Assembly (NCBI GenBank): GCA_030248065.1
Contig: JASAMV010008796.1
Coordinates: 1-64,000 of the forward strand
DNA length: 64,000 nt
Direction: 5' to 3'
Origin: Rhynchonema sp. JSB1_4
Lineage: Eukaryota > Nematoda > Chromadorea > Monhysterida > Xyalidae
Shown: positions 1-10,680 of the stretch, one piece after another
Position numbering within the stretch: the first letter of the stretch is position 1
How the letters are laid out: every line of letters begins with the position of its first letter
Notes under the pieces: generated by a model
The model's input: the letters and a program-made list of their open reading frames with translations, nothing else
Databases searched by the model: none
Told to the model about the DNA's origin: nothing
Made by a program: the position numbers and the translations under genes

Positions 1-510
1 TACTGGTTTGTGAATACGGATACTATGCAGCATATCAAAAGCTTTCACTTGTTGTAGATTCTAGTACAGACATACATCACTCATCCGGGCGCAGTTTATG
101 ACAACTTTTGTGTTCGTAACAAGCAAACGTTGGCGTTTGTGCAGACCTGCAAACAAGTAGCTTCTGCTCGGAGCCGGTGCAGCTCTTTTGTGTATCTTTT
201 GGGGTTTAAATGAATTGCAAGGTCACGGTGTTACACTTCCAGAAACCTGTTCAAAATCCGGGTTATCACAAAGCTTACAACGTTTTGATGTATTGCGCGC
301 GCTGAGAAGATTGTCTTTAAAGTGTGTCGTTTGAACACACTCCATTCAACAATGAAACGAATGGCCGGCTAGTGTTCAACTCCAGCAGATGCACAATAGT
401 ATGCCAGTAAGCATCAAATTCTTTCCCCATATTTTGTTTATACGCAACTTAAAACACAAAAGCTTTCAATTTAACACATATACGGCACAAATTCCAATCC
501 CACCCATTAT

Positions 511-2450
511 CATTACCCCACGACCACACTCGCATAGCAGGGTCCGGGGGCATAAAGTGCCGTATTGATCAGACTCGACCGATTCAGTTCAATATCATAT
601 TCCTCAACTTGACTCATGTACGACTGTGCCCCATCCGGACAATAGTACTTCTTCGTTTCTTTGCACTTTCCACCGAAAATCAAAATTCGTCCGTCCAGCA
701 TGGCCATGCCAAAGTCCAAACGCGCGTGCACTATTGGCGCCATTAGGGACCAGTTTCCAGTAGGAACGGTCCCATTTCCACCTGAATCCGTCACTGTGTA
801 GAGTTCGCACTGTTTCCACGTGTTCAGATCACCGCAGACCAGGATTGAGGAACGGGACTGGAAAATATACTTTTTTATGGACAGGATCGGGTCACGAACA
901 GGCGTTTTTGCCCAGTATTAACCATTCAAATTTTTCAATGGCGCTAACGGAAAATTGGGAGCAAATCGTTTGTCACTGCCTGGCCGGACTGTACCTCAAT
1001 GGCAACCACACCAAACGTGAACTGATGAATCATCAATGTGTCCTCTAGTTGCATCCAAGTGTCACTCAACGGATCGTATCGCAACATCGGACTTGCATTA
1101 CTGGTGCAGAAACTCGATCCACCGATTATGTACATGTAGTTACCTGCAAACGTCTAATTTCTGTTGATCTGCAGTCAATGCGCATGATATCAAAAGTGTG
1201 ATAAGAGTGGTGTCGTCTCAACCAACAGTAGTACGACGATTGCATATTCTTTCGTCCCTTCACTCACACTGCTAACTGCTCAACAGTGTCGATAAACTTC
1301 AAGACTGCCAGATCTAACATACAAAAGTTTTTTCAAAAAAGGATAATGTTTCATGCTCTTACCCAACACCACAGCTCTGTGTTCAGCATCAGCGCACGGC
1401 ATCGGTGCGATTGGAGACCACTGTCTGGTGGTCGTGTTGAAACGTTCACATTGGGACAGGGCGCGCTGAAAGCATTTTTTATTCCGTTTCAAACTTTATG
1501 TTTATATTTTTATATGCTTTTTTAATGAGCTGACCAATTTCCAGCCGTATCCGCCGCACACGTAAATCGTATCATTCAGACACACAGCGCTGTGCAACGA
1601 ACGTTTGTCGTCCATCGGCTGCGTCCACGTACTGTTGCCTGAATGTGTTCGGATGTGCCCAACTTTAGCGGAACAACAGTAAAAATAAAATTTTGATAAT
1701 CAATAGTTTGTCAGATTTACCAAAACGTGGATTGTATATCTGCACGTAATCGGTGGGATCATGCAGGTCCCATGCACCCCCTGTCGTGTAGACCAATCCA
1801 TTGCAATACACGGCTGCGTAGTATGGGTACGGACGCAAACCTGGACGAATTGTAAACTCTTGTTTGTCTAAGGTATCGCCATGAGAAAAATGCCCTTTTG
1901 CAACATACGCCCCTACCCAAAAAACATAAATGGTTGTTGATAAGGACATTTTACATAACACCCACGCCACACTCATAACATGATCAATGATGTTTCATGT
2001 AGCGAACGATTGGTTTGGGAACTTTCGAAAATATAAAACAAAACGAAAAGTTGACGTTCATCTACAGCTTGCCACAATATTCATACTTAACAAAAACGAA
2101 GACAAAACAATAAGAAAATGAGTAAGAACACGCACCGAAATTATTCACGGAGCTGCCAATGACGGCATGCGGTGGTGGTGCATAGACTTGTCCGTGGTTG
2201 TCCTTTTCCATGTCCTCGTCCACTGACAACACCATGATGCGGGGCTGATCGGTCAGACATTCGGTGCTGATTGGCACGATCGTTATGAGAATGATCGTTT
2301 GAATTAGTGATTGCAGCATAATCGGCATTTTTGGTGCGTGAATGCGTTCACTATCATTGAATGCTGGACACTTGCGACACCCTTTGGAGTTGGGAATGAT
2401 GTCAACAAAGTCTCTTTGGCGGATGGCGAGTTTTCTGAAACAATTTTTAA
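511..2450 (-). CDS. Kelch-repeat protein (multi-exon)
   Basis: Six exons read on the minus strand (about 2450-2150, 1918-1718, 1655-1542, 1490-1366, 1140-995 and 845-511) and give kelch blades: YTTGG, YVCGGYGW, YIIGGSSF and LIFGGKCK, each followed by a Y/F-x(4)-W-type strand such as YDPLSDTW and FNTTTRQW. Introns end in TTTCAG-like acceptors. The first exon can be read from a Met at 2328 followed by a hydrophobic run that resembles a signal peptide, or as the continuation of a longer upstream frame whose CR...H pattern recalls the end of a BACK domain in KLHL proteins. No BTB domain was found upstream, so a full KLHL protein is not proven. Kelch propellers usually act as binding domains, for example as substrate receptors of cullin-3 ligases. 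The substrate cannot be told. The fold is fairly sure; the N terminus is not. Confidence 0.75.
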
Positions 2451-2559
2451 GGCAAGCCGATACAAAAAGGCGTGATCATTTTGGTCAAAACGCGTGATTG
2501 TTTTATGATTTGATAAACACATTATTGCACAGTTCAACGCTGGTGAGAAAGTTTGTAAC

Positions 2560-3700
2560 CGATGGACAGATGATTAAGTAACGGGAATTTCCGTGAACTT
2601 ATTTACGGAACCAGTAAGTTACCGATTGAGTTTCAGTTCTTCGGTCCAGTTCACGAAGAATGCATTGACTGCGTAGTCGTTTGTCACCGAACTGGTAATA
2701 GCGTCTCATTCTTTATCACCAACTGTCTGGATGCCGCAATGTCATAAGAGGGTTAACAGATTGTTTCACGTGTGTGACTGTGAGAACACGCATTCATTCA
2801 AAAAAGGGTGTGGAATACTGTTGCGCGTGCTTGTCAGCATTTTGTGCGCTTTCTGCATCTGACGAGTGGAAGAAATTCAAATCACTGCACGAGCAATAAG
2901 AAACAATGAATCAAACATATGAACTTGATTATGGAATCGATAAATCGAAGAGATAAACCACACTGGTGAATAAAATCCAAAACGGCGGATAATGAAAATC
3001 ATTCAAAATAAGCATATCATGCATATCTGCATTCATGCAGAGATACTTCGATCATCGAGAAGTTGATCGAACGCCTGCTGACGCACTAACAGCCATGAAA
3101 TTCAACAGAGCAACGTAGGACAGAGCATAGTGATTTGGAGCTTCTCGATGTTGGCTTAAACTTCGGTCAGACACTTGAACTCTATGGACACATAAACATA
3201 AGCATAAATGTGCACTTCTGAGAGTCTTTGCTGTATCATCATGCCCTTAGCCTGTATCTCCGCGTGAAAGCGAGACCCCCTGAACGATTGATCATGCTGC
3301 AAAAACTATAGCAGAGCTCGAGTCAAAGATTTCCTTCGGCCGTAACGCACTGAAATATCTGGCTCATCTATTCTGTTAAAGTCATGCGTGTCGTCAAATC
3401 ATAATCATCGCACTCTCTGACAATTGTATAATTATTGAACAATATCTGAGCAATCTCGCAGGCATTCACGTCAACCTGCCTTCACGAGTACTGCACGCCG
3501 AGGATCGGTTCAATCAGGCACTCGTTTACAAACGATGCCGGGATGTTGCATGCTGGTAGCAAATGTTTGACTGGTGTCTTCGTCTGAAATTACGGTAAGA
3601 TGAAAACGGATAAAAAAAGAGGACTTTTTCCGTTCGGTGAGTCCAACCGTTTGTGTGTAAATGAATGGTGTTATTTTTGCACGGGTCAATCGCTTCGTTC
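2560..3700. other. Unassigned stretch upstream of the kelch gene
   Basis: No convincing exon, RNA gene or repeat was recognised here. The missing N-terminal part of the kelch gene could lie here in short exons that I could not identify. Confidence 0.5.
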
Positions 3701-3704
3701 AAGC

Positions 3705-3860
3705 CTACAACATGCTTGACATTTGTTCAGCACGAGGCCGCCGTCCGAATCTGAAACTATTTGCATAAAACAAATACCTTTTTCCTTTCCATCCCAACTG
3801 TGCCTCAAATCCGGGTTCCAGATCTTTCATCTTTCGCACCAATTCGTTGTGTTTCTTCAT
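3705..3860 (-). CDS. Possible small two-exon gene or terminal exons, unidentified
   Basis: Two short minus-strand segments join in frame across an intron with a GT donor and a TTTCAG acceptor: a lysine-rich segment beginning MKKHNELVRKMKDLE, then FGRRPRAEQ and a stop at 3705. The first segment also reads a little further upstream, to about 3900, without an obvious acceptor. It could be a 42-residue basic peptide or the last two exons of a larger gene interrupted by the LINE at 4020-5516. I do not recognise a family. Clean splice signals are the only support. Confidence 0.25.
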   Translation of the reverse strand: MKKHNELVRKMKDLEPGFEAQLGWKGKRYLFYANSFRFGRRPRAEQMSSML

Positions 3861-4005
3861 TCCGGAAAATTGCCGGAATCGATCTTCGTTTTGCCACTTA
3901 AACGATGGTTATATTATTTATGTCACTGTGTCAAATTGAGCGACCTTCAACACTGTAAATTCAGTTGTCAATGCAAAATATTTTGGAATAGAGATCAGAA
4001 TGATG

Positions 4006-4019
4006 TTCCCAGAGGTTAG
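4006..4019. repeat. Target-site duplication, left copy, of the LINE
   Basis: The 14 bases TTCCCAGAGGTTAG occur here and again at 5517-5530, exactly flanking the retrotransposon. Flanking bases on both sides differ, so the duplication is exactly 14 bp. Confidence 0.9.
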
Positions 4020-5516
4020 ATAGATAGATATAGGGGGGCAAGAGTACCAATATTGACAGCTCAATACGCGTGACTTCGAATTGATAGATCGAGTATTGCG
4101 CTTTGCCCATTGAAAAGAGTTGACGATTTAATTGACTGAAAAGAGAAGGAATGGAAAGTTTTGGATACTGCGGTTTGCGCTGTTAGTAACTCACTTAGTA
4201 ACCCGGGGGCACTGAATGCTTGATTATTACATAGGTTAGTCTAAAGTTCCAATCTGGTAGTTCCTTTGATGAACGCAATAAGGTACGACAATTTGGTATT
4301 GCGAATGTCTTCATGAGTTAATGTTTCACCGCCAAGCTCCAACCTTCGGTTGGACCGGTGAGACCTACAGTACAACAAGAAGTGCTCGGCGGTTTCCTCT
4401 TCGGAATTGCAGCTTTCACAGATTGGACTCTCGGTTAGCCCCATCAAGTGAAGATGTCGGTTTAGTGTACAGTGACCGGTTAGCATGCCAACCACCGCAC
4501 TCAGTTGCGATCTTTTTAGAGTCATAAGCTGTCTAGTGTATCTTAGAGTAGCACCATGAATAAACATCTTGCTCTGTCTACAACCTTCTGTAGACGCCCA
4601 TTTTGCCTGGAGTTCTTCCATTAACCACTTTTTCACTGAAGTTTTGCCGACCGATGGGCTGGCACCCAGGGCAGGTTCTGGGCCCAAAAATGGCTTGAAT
4701 TTGCCTTTTTTGGCCAGCTCGTCAACCTTGGTGTTCCCCTCGAAACCTGAATGACCAGGAATCCATGTGAGGCACAGTTGGTTCACTGCCCCCACTCGGT
4801 TGAGTGCATCACGACATTCGCCAACCAATCTGGAAGTAGTTTGACATGAGTTCAGAGCTTGCAGTGCCGCACGACTGTCTGTAAACGTGGTAATATTTTC
4901 AAAAAGTATATTTCTTTGTCGTATCAGTTCCGCTGCTTTCATGATTGCGAAAACCTCAGCTTGGAAAACTGTAGTTGTGCACCCAAGGGCAAGGCTCAAG
5001 TTTTGGCCAAGGAACCATACTCCAGCCCCAGTAAAACCGTTTTTGGGGTTTTTGGCTCCATCAGTAAATATCTTGAGTCCTGAATGATTGCTGATCCACG
5101 TGTGACCATGCTCAGCCCAAAACGGCCTGTCACGCAAATTGACGCTAAGTATCACGAAATCTGTTTTTGCGCACCACTCTGTCACCGGGCATAAGTAGAA
5201 CAGGTATTATACATGGTCAAATGTTTCATCTCGAATTCTCATGTGGCTCATTTTGCCATAATTGGATTGAGACCACATACCTGAGTCAACCAGTCTTGAT
5301 GCCGCCATCATTGCCTCCGCTTTTACGACCAGGTCAAGCGGCGGGAGGCAGAGTAACGCTTCGAGTGCAGCTGTAGGAGTTGATCTAAAGGCACCTGAGA
5401 TAAAAAGGCAACCGAGCCGTTGTATTTTGCTCAGCTGCCTTTTTACCGTCACTAAAGTTGTTCTGGGCCACCAAACGATTGAGCCATAAAGTAACATCGG
5501 TTACATCGTAACTAAA
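4020..5516 (-). mobile_element. 5'-truncated non-LTR retrotransposon with RNase H domain
   Basis: A 1.5-kb insertion bounded by a perfect 14-bp target duplication. The minus-strand frame (5497 to 4241) encodes the C-terminal part of a LINE polyprotein. First comes the region after the reverse transcriptase palm (YGSIVWW, then KIQRL, STPTAALE, LPPLDL), then an RNase H domain with the acidic positions FTDGAK, QAEVFA and FTDSRAA and the GHSG...VDELAKKG end, then a Cys/His tail (CESCN...AEHFLLYC). This is the layout of I/R1/Jockey-like elements. An in-frame TAA at 5207-5209 splits the frame; otherwise it is open. The 3' end is a short TATC-type tail next to the left duplication. The element is dead on arrival: most of the reverse transcriptase and all upstream parts are missing. 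Confidence 0.9.
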
Positions 5517-5530
5517 TTCCCAGAGGTTAG
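5517..5530. repeat. Target-site duplication, right copy, of the LINE
   Basis: Second copy of the 14-bp direct repeat found at 4006-4019, directly beyond the truncated 5' end of the element. Confidence 0.9.
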
Positions 5531-5960
5531 TAAGCGCATGAAACATTAGCGCATCAACGTCCACCACGCCTCAACGTCACATTTCAGACACACGTGGAAA
5601 AAGGGTTCGTTTGCGTGCCATGATATCGGCATTCAGATTGACAGTCCATCATTATCAGGTCACCCACACACAACCAAGCCACCCTTTATTCATCAGCAAA
5701 CCCGTAGAATCTCGGCAACACAAAATCATAATGACATGAAAAAGACAACCGAGGCGTGCACACAAGTAAAATATGTGACTCTGCGGCTCGTTCACCCACG
5801 AAAGTAATAAGTGAAATGACGATAAATAGAAACGGTTGCAGCAACCACTAGGAGTACAGGTAAGATTCTATCTTCAGGAACAGAAGCACCGCAAAATTCA
5901 AAATAAATCAGCAGTATATCCTAAGTTTGACGATTTTTAATTCATTGAATTTCAAATCTG

Positions 5961-7920
5961 TCAACATCGCGTCGACCACAATCGTCTTGCCTTTCGCTGT
6001 TCGGCCACCGCACGACGTTGCGATCGTCGCAGTTTGATCTGATCCGCCATCAGACGCGACAAGTCGTTCAATTTGACGCACTGAATGAAACATCTGCCCA
6101 TCAGCTATAGTGCTGCACGCAACTTCAGACGTCCTTTACATGCGCTCGTACATTATAGAGACTGCTTAGAACTGTTGAGGTTGAAGCAAAAATGGCAAAG
6201 TAAAATGATATCACACAGGTATTGGTAGCACAATGGCTATATAAGAATTCATCAAAATCAATCCTGATTTTCACGTTCAGTCACTCTTAACTACTGTGCT
6301 ATTTGTGATTCTCACAAAACATTTTCAGCTGAAAATAATCTAGCAGATCAACCACGTTGCCGCAGGTCTGAAACATTCTCTTTACTACGTGTATTGTGTG
6401 TGATCGCGCAACGCAACGTCATTGCCCCGTCACTGTCCCTCTTTACGATTCAGGAAAAAAAGTTGACCAATTCTTATAAAGTCATTGTGCGACCAATAAC
6501 TGCAAAGCCTTGACGAAACGAAACTGCCGTTAAAAACAGTTGTGCATCACAGATGATTATGGCAGCAGGATCGCGCAGCTCACCTTTTCGCAGTGACAGT
6601 CTTTGAACGGACATTTGCCTTTGTGGTTCTTGAGCGGTGTTCGCAGACTTTCATCGTGCAATTTGCATCGACGACAATACGCTCGACCACGACCGCCTGT
6701 GGTGTACAGCTCATAATGACATACATTGTACATGGTTGTTAAATGTGATGTCTCAAGGTTGTCGCTACGATAACGTTTGTCAAATGAAGATGCTGAGGTA
6801 AAGTTTATAGTTACAACAGTGGTAGACATCAATCAAAAGCAGTACTACTCAGGAATGTAGCAATTTACCATGGCGAGGCGGTGGTTGTGAAGCATTCTGG
6901 TTTCCTGTTCGGCCATCCACGTGCATTTGTGAAGCACCAGGCGTTTTGGGTCGACGATGTATGAGTTCTGACAAATCGCTGTTAAGCTGTTTGCGTCGCT
7001 GCACCAGTTCACAATGCGAACATGGACAGTTTTTGTACGGACAAACGTGTGCCTTGCGTGGTTGGTCGTGTATACCGTGGTTGGCGCATCCAAAAACGTA
7101 CAATAACGTTAATTATGTGCAGTTTGTGCTGTATAGGTGACGGTCCTTTTCGACCTGTTTTCATAGCCGGACGGTGCATTAGTTCACCGTCAGTGCGAAC
7201 GTGAGAGATGGTGACGGGACCCCATTAATCTGTTTTTATGACACATTAGTGTCTCACTCTCAAAACACTGGGTCAATGCCAAGAACGCAGCATGGTATCA
7301 GCTGCCTAAAGTGGTGGAAAAACTGCGCTCACTGATATGCACTGCTGTGAAACATCTGAATTACGAATTTCTGTATGCGTCAGCACAGTAGTCTAAATTT
7401 CCAACCTTTGACACGCATATCGAGCGCCCTTGTTTCCACGCCCGATCGGTCCTCTTGGTCGCGAACACGTGTCATGCTCGAAAGCAGGTTCGAAGGGGCT
7501 CAAGTTCATAACAGGCATGGTGTTCACCAGATATTGTGCCATGAACATCTGATTCTGATTGACCAGCTGGGTGATATTCACACTTGTGCCGTTGAGTTCA
7601 GTGAGCTTCTGTGTAAACTCAGCAAGATCTACTTGTTGTTGCGACTGTAGTTGCAGCAACACAGTCAATTGTTGTTTGAATACGGCGCTATTCAACAAGG
7701 CACTGTTGTTGTGTGCGAAGGCGATCAGCATGGATAACAATAACTGATTAGTCGTAGAAACTGGATTATTCGTGTCAATCGTTGATTGGCTATTGTGGCG
7801 GTCATTTGAATTCGACGATGCTGATTGGTTCGACGCATCATTTGGCCAACCAACAGACTCGTTGCAGCAACGTGAATACGCCGGATCGTTGTGAAACATT
7901 CTGGGGGCAAGCTGAAACAT
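5961..7920 (-). CDS. Transcription factor with two DM domains (MAB-3/DMD-type)
   Basis: Four minus-strand exons are seen: about 7920-7385 (Gln/Asn-rich N terminus), about 7100-6870, 6696-6584 and 6080-5961 (stop TGA at 5961). The first DM module runs over the end of exon 1 (YACQR) into exon 2 (CANHG...CPYKNCPCSHCELV). The second is in exon 3 (AYCRRCKLHDES...CPFKDCHCEK) and is completed by exon 4 (CVKLNDLSRLM...IKLRRSQRR), giving the intertwined CCHC/HCCC zinc pattern and recognition helix. Exons 2-3 and 3-4 join in phase. The exon 2 acceptor lacks a visible AG. DM proteins are sequence-specific regulators of sexual differentiation; a paired DM arrangement is known from nematode MAB-3 and DMD-3. 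The N terminus could start at 7920, at the Met 21 bases further in, or in an unseen upstream exon. Confidence 0.85.
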
Positions 7921-8396
7921 TCTTGCAAGTTTTTGTGCGCCAATTTGCAGGTTTTGATAATAAATTCAGGGAAGGCGTATCTTTCCATGCTGATTTTTGA
8001 CTGGAGTCAAAGACATGTGGCTTCCTTGATGATCAAAACAAGATGGGCGATCTCAGGGGATGGCAGAAATCGGTTCGACCCAGCAGTCAATTCACACCGC
8101 GTTTGCCCAGGATTGCTCTATGTCTAGATTGACTGCTGCCAAGAGAAAGTGAGATGCATAAATTAGCCCAAAATAAACGACGAAATAAAAATGAGCGCAA
8201 AAAAGTAAAATTGTGTGTAAAATTGACGCTTTCTATCAGAAAAGCATTAGGTTTTCTTATCTTTTATGCGCAAAAACGATGCAGTAAACGTTTGGCAACC
8301 TTCCGCGCGTTACACAGACGCACAACATGGAAGACTTAAAAACTAACAGAAGTAAAGTTTGTCACAAAGTTGCAAAACCAAGTTTACTTCACAGCT

Positions 8397-9080
8397 GTAC
8401 ACACATACTGTAGCAGTGCGCGATAAATATTGCAACTTTCAGCGGAGACCTGACCTGCGATGTTTTCGGGTATTCCGTTATGTACAATCATTGTGCACCA
8501 GTGAGACCAAGATGTTCTTTGTGCAAGCCATATCACATTTATAAAAGAACTTCTGCTTCTCTTGTTTTTTTTCAAACAAGGACCATATAGCTGAAAGCAC
8601 ACCGAGTACGCACAAAACCTCCAAGTTCCAAGTTTGCCGAGTTCATCTGAAACATCACCCACGTCGAACAAGGTGCGCTCAATCGTAGTGTTCCGTCGTA
8701 ATTCTGTGCAATATCACCACATGCCAAAAGACCACATGTCTAAAGGTGTCGTCGTTTGGTATTCAATGTGCAGTATGTATGGTGCAGTTTCGAAAAACAA
8801 CAAACGACATTGACTGATTACCAGCGTTGCGTTATTGGGTACGATTATTAGATCCTGACCGGACACCAGGCATTTTTAACACCGCGTCTGAAATAATCGC
8901 TTACGTTCATGCCATGAGCATACTGCATAATTTTATATAATTGTGAGCTGATGTCACAGACGCAGAACACTAAAATTTCCAGTTTATTGCGTGCCGAAGA
9001 ACCTTGCAGAGGGTAATTAAACGAAACAAGTGTACTACCCGAGTTTTCCATATAAAGGTCCCGGGGATCCACTCGAAAAA
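8397..9080 (-). pseudogene. Decayed tyrosine-kinase-like fragment
   Basis: Minus-strand translation shows pieces in the order of a receptor tyrosine kinase: YMENSGSTLVSF, then ISSQLYKIMQYAHGMN (like the helix before the catalytic loop), CLVSGQDLIIV (like the NCLV strand), TTTPLDMWSFGM (like SDVWSFGV) and SAESCNIYRALLQ (like CPEEVYELML). No HRD or DFG motif is visible and stops fall between the pieces. The order and spacing suggest a degraded kinase, possibly DDR- or ROR-like. The family call is inference from short motifs, and chance similarity is not excluded. Confidence 0.35.
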
Positions 9081-9099
9081 CATTGGAAAATCGGTCTTT

Positions 9100-10670
9100 T
9101 TGTTATGGCATTTTACCCAAGCCCGGGCTCTAATTGGAAAAAAGTTGTGGAGGTTTTTGATATTCGTCGAAATCATCTGTCAAGTTGCTGATTGTTATAC
9201 TATCGCTTCATGTGCATTTAAAAGCATGTGTAATTCGACCTTGAACAGTTTCTACTGAACAACGTGAGGCATGCTCGTGTGTGACCTCCTTTGTGAAGAA
9301 AATCCTCCTTCCTTTTTTGGCTGAAAATTTTGACCCCAAATTAGGAAACGTTTCCAAGCAGATTTCTAGAAAAGCTCTCCTATTTGGGGGCCACGTGTGA
9401 GAAACTCTGTTTTTTTATTTTTTAACGTTCAAGTGAGTACGTGACTTCAGTGAGATCAGAAGACACGGCAGGTACAGTATACAGTATCTGTTGCTTTCTT
9501 GCTGCGTGTAAACAGGCAAGGTGGTGCAACAGATAAAAAACAAGAGCGTCATGTGATCAGATGCGAAAACTGTTCTAAATTTGTAACAGTGTGTTCAGTA
9601 AAATAAGCGAGCAGTTAATGTCATATGGCATGTAAGTGGTCGGCCTTGGTCGGGGTTGCCGGTTACGATGATGATCGAATGTCGTGCTCCCATAGAAATC
9701 ATCTTTTTCGAGGTCATGTACCTATGTACTTTCGTTGGAATGTTTTGTTGAACACTTGCTTTTAAATTCCCTCGAACGAATTTTAGTGGATAGTGTTTCG
9801 GTTTAACTACATACGTTTCAGGTTACACATGTATGACACGGAAACAGGTTCACTGAACAAAACCTTGAAAAAAAGCAGCGTAAACCAGGGCGTTTTTGTC
9901 AGGCATAATGATGTGTGTACGTGCCGTTTCAAAAATAATAAACACAAATAACAAAGTGCACTGCACAGGCTGTTTTTTAGCGTTTTCAACGCGCTTAACA
10001 TTTTACAAAAAAACCTGCACCAGCGTTTATATTTGCCGTGTTGTTTATTGGCCAGTCGACGTTCCTTTGGCCTCTGTCAGTTCGTTCGGAAATTGCATTG
10101 ATCACACAAGTCGTAAACGCTTTGGATCATTATTATTAGATGTGTTCTGGAAGCAAGCGCCACATTTTCATTCAAGTATTTTTATTATCCATTTGAATAG
10201 TACGGTACGAGCAACTACAACCAATCACATTCACATACTACACACAGATGATGCTCCAAACCCAAAAAATGAATAAAACACGCGCATCAGCACATCATGA
10301 GAAAAACAAAGCTCAGAAACTGCAAAGATCATGTTTTGGTGTGGCGTAATTGAGTCACTGGAAGATCATGAAAGGATTAACCAAGGACAACTTTGTTGGT
10401 TCAATGTCGAAACTTAAGAGCGTGACAATAACAAAGCTTATAGGAATGAATATTACTGAACGAAGTGCGGGAAAACGGGAATTAATGCCTTCAATGACCA
10501 CACAAGTGAAAAAGACAACGAAGATTATCAAGATTCTCAAAAAATTTCTGTCGTCTGCGGACGAAGCAAGGGACAATCATTGTCAACAGATCACAGCAGG
10601 GGAAGACTAACACACGACTAACGAAAACGTCGAAAATAAATCGAAACACAAATATCCACAATTACAACAG
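9100..10670. other. Intergenic, no gene recognised
   Basis: Only short open frames without domain signals or plausible splice structure. No RNA gene or delimited repeat seen. Confidence 0.5.
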
Positions 10671-10680
10671 CAACCGCGTC

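Noticed and set aside
10350..10610. 86-codon plus-strand frame as a small gene
   Set aside because: Lies just downstream of the PLC-gamma 3' end, with low-complexity composition and no recognised similarity.
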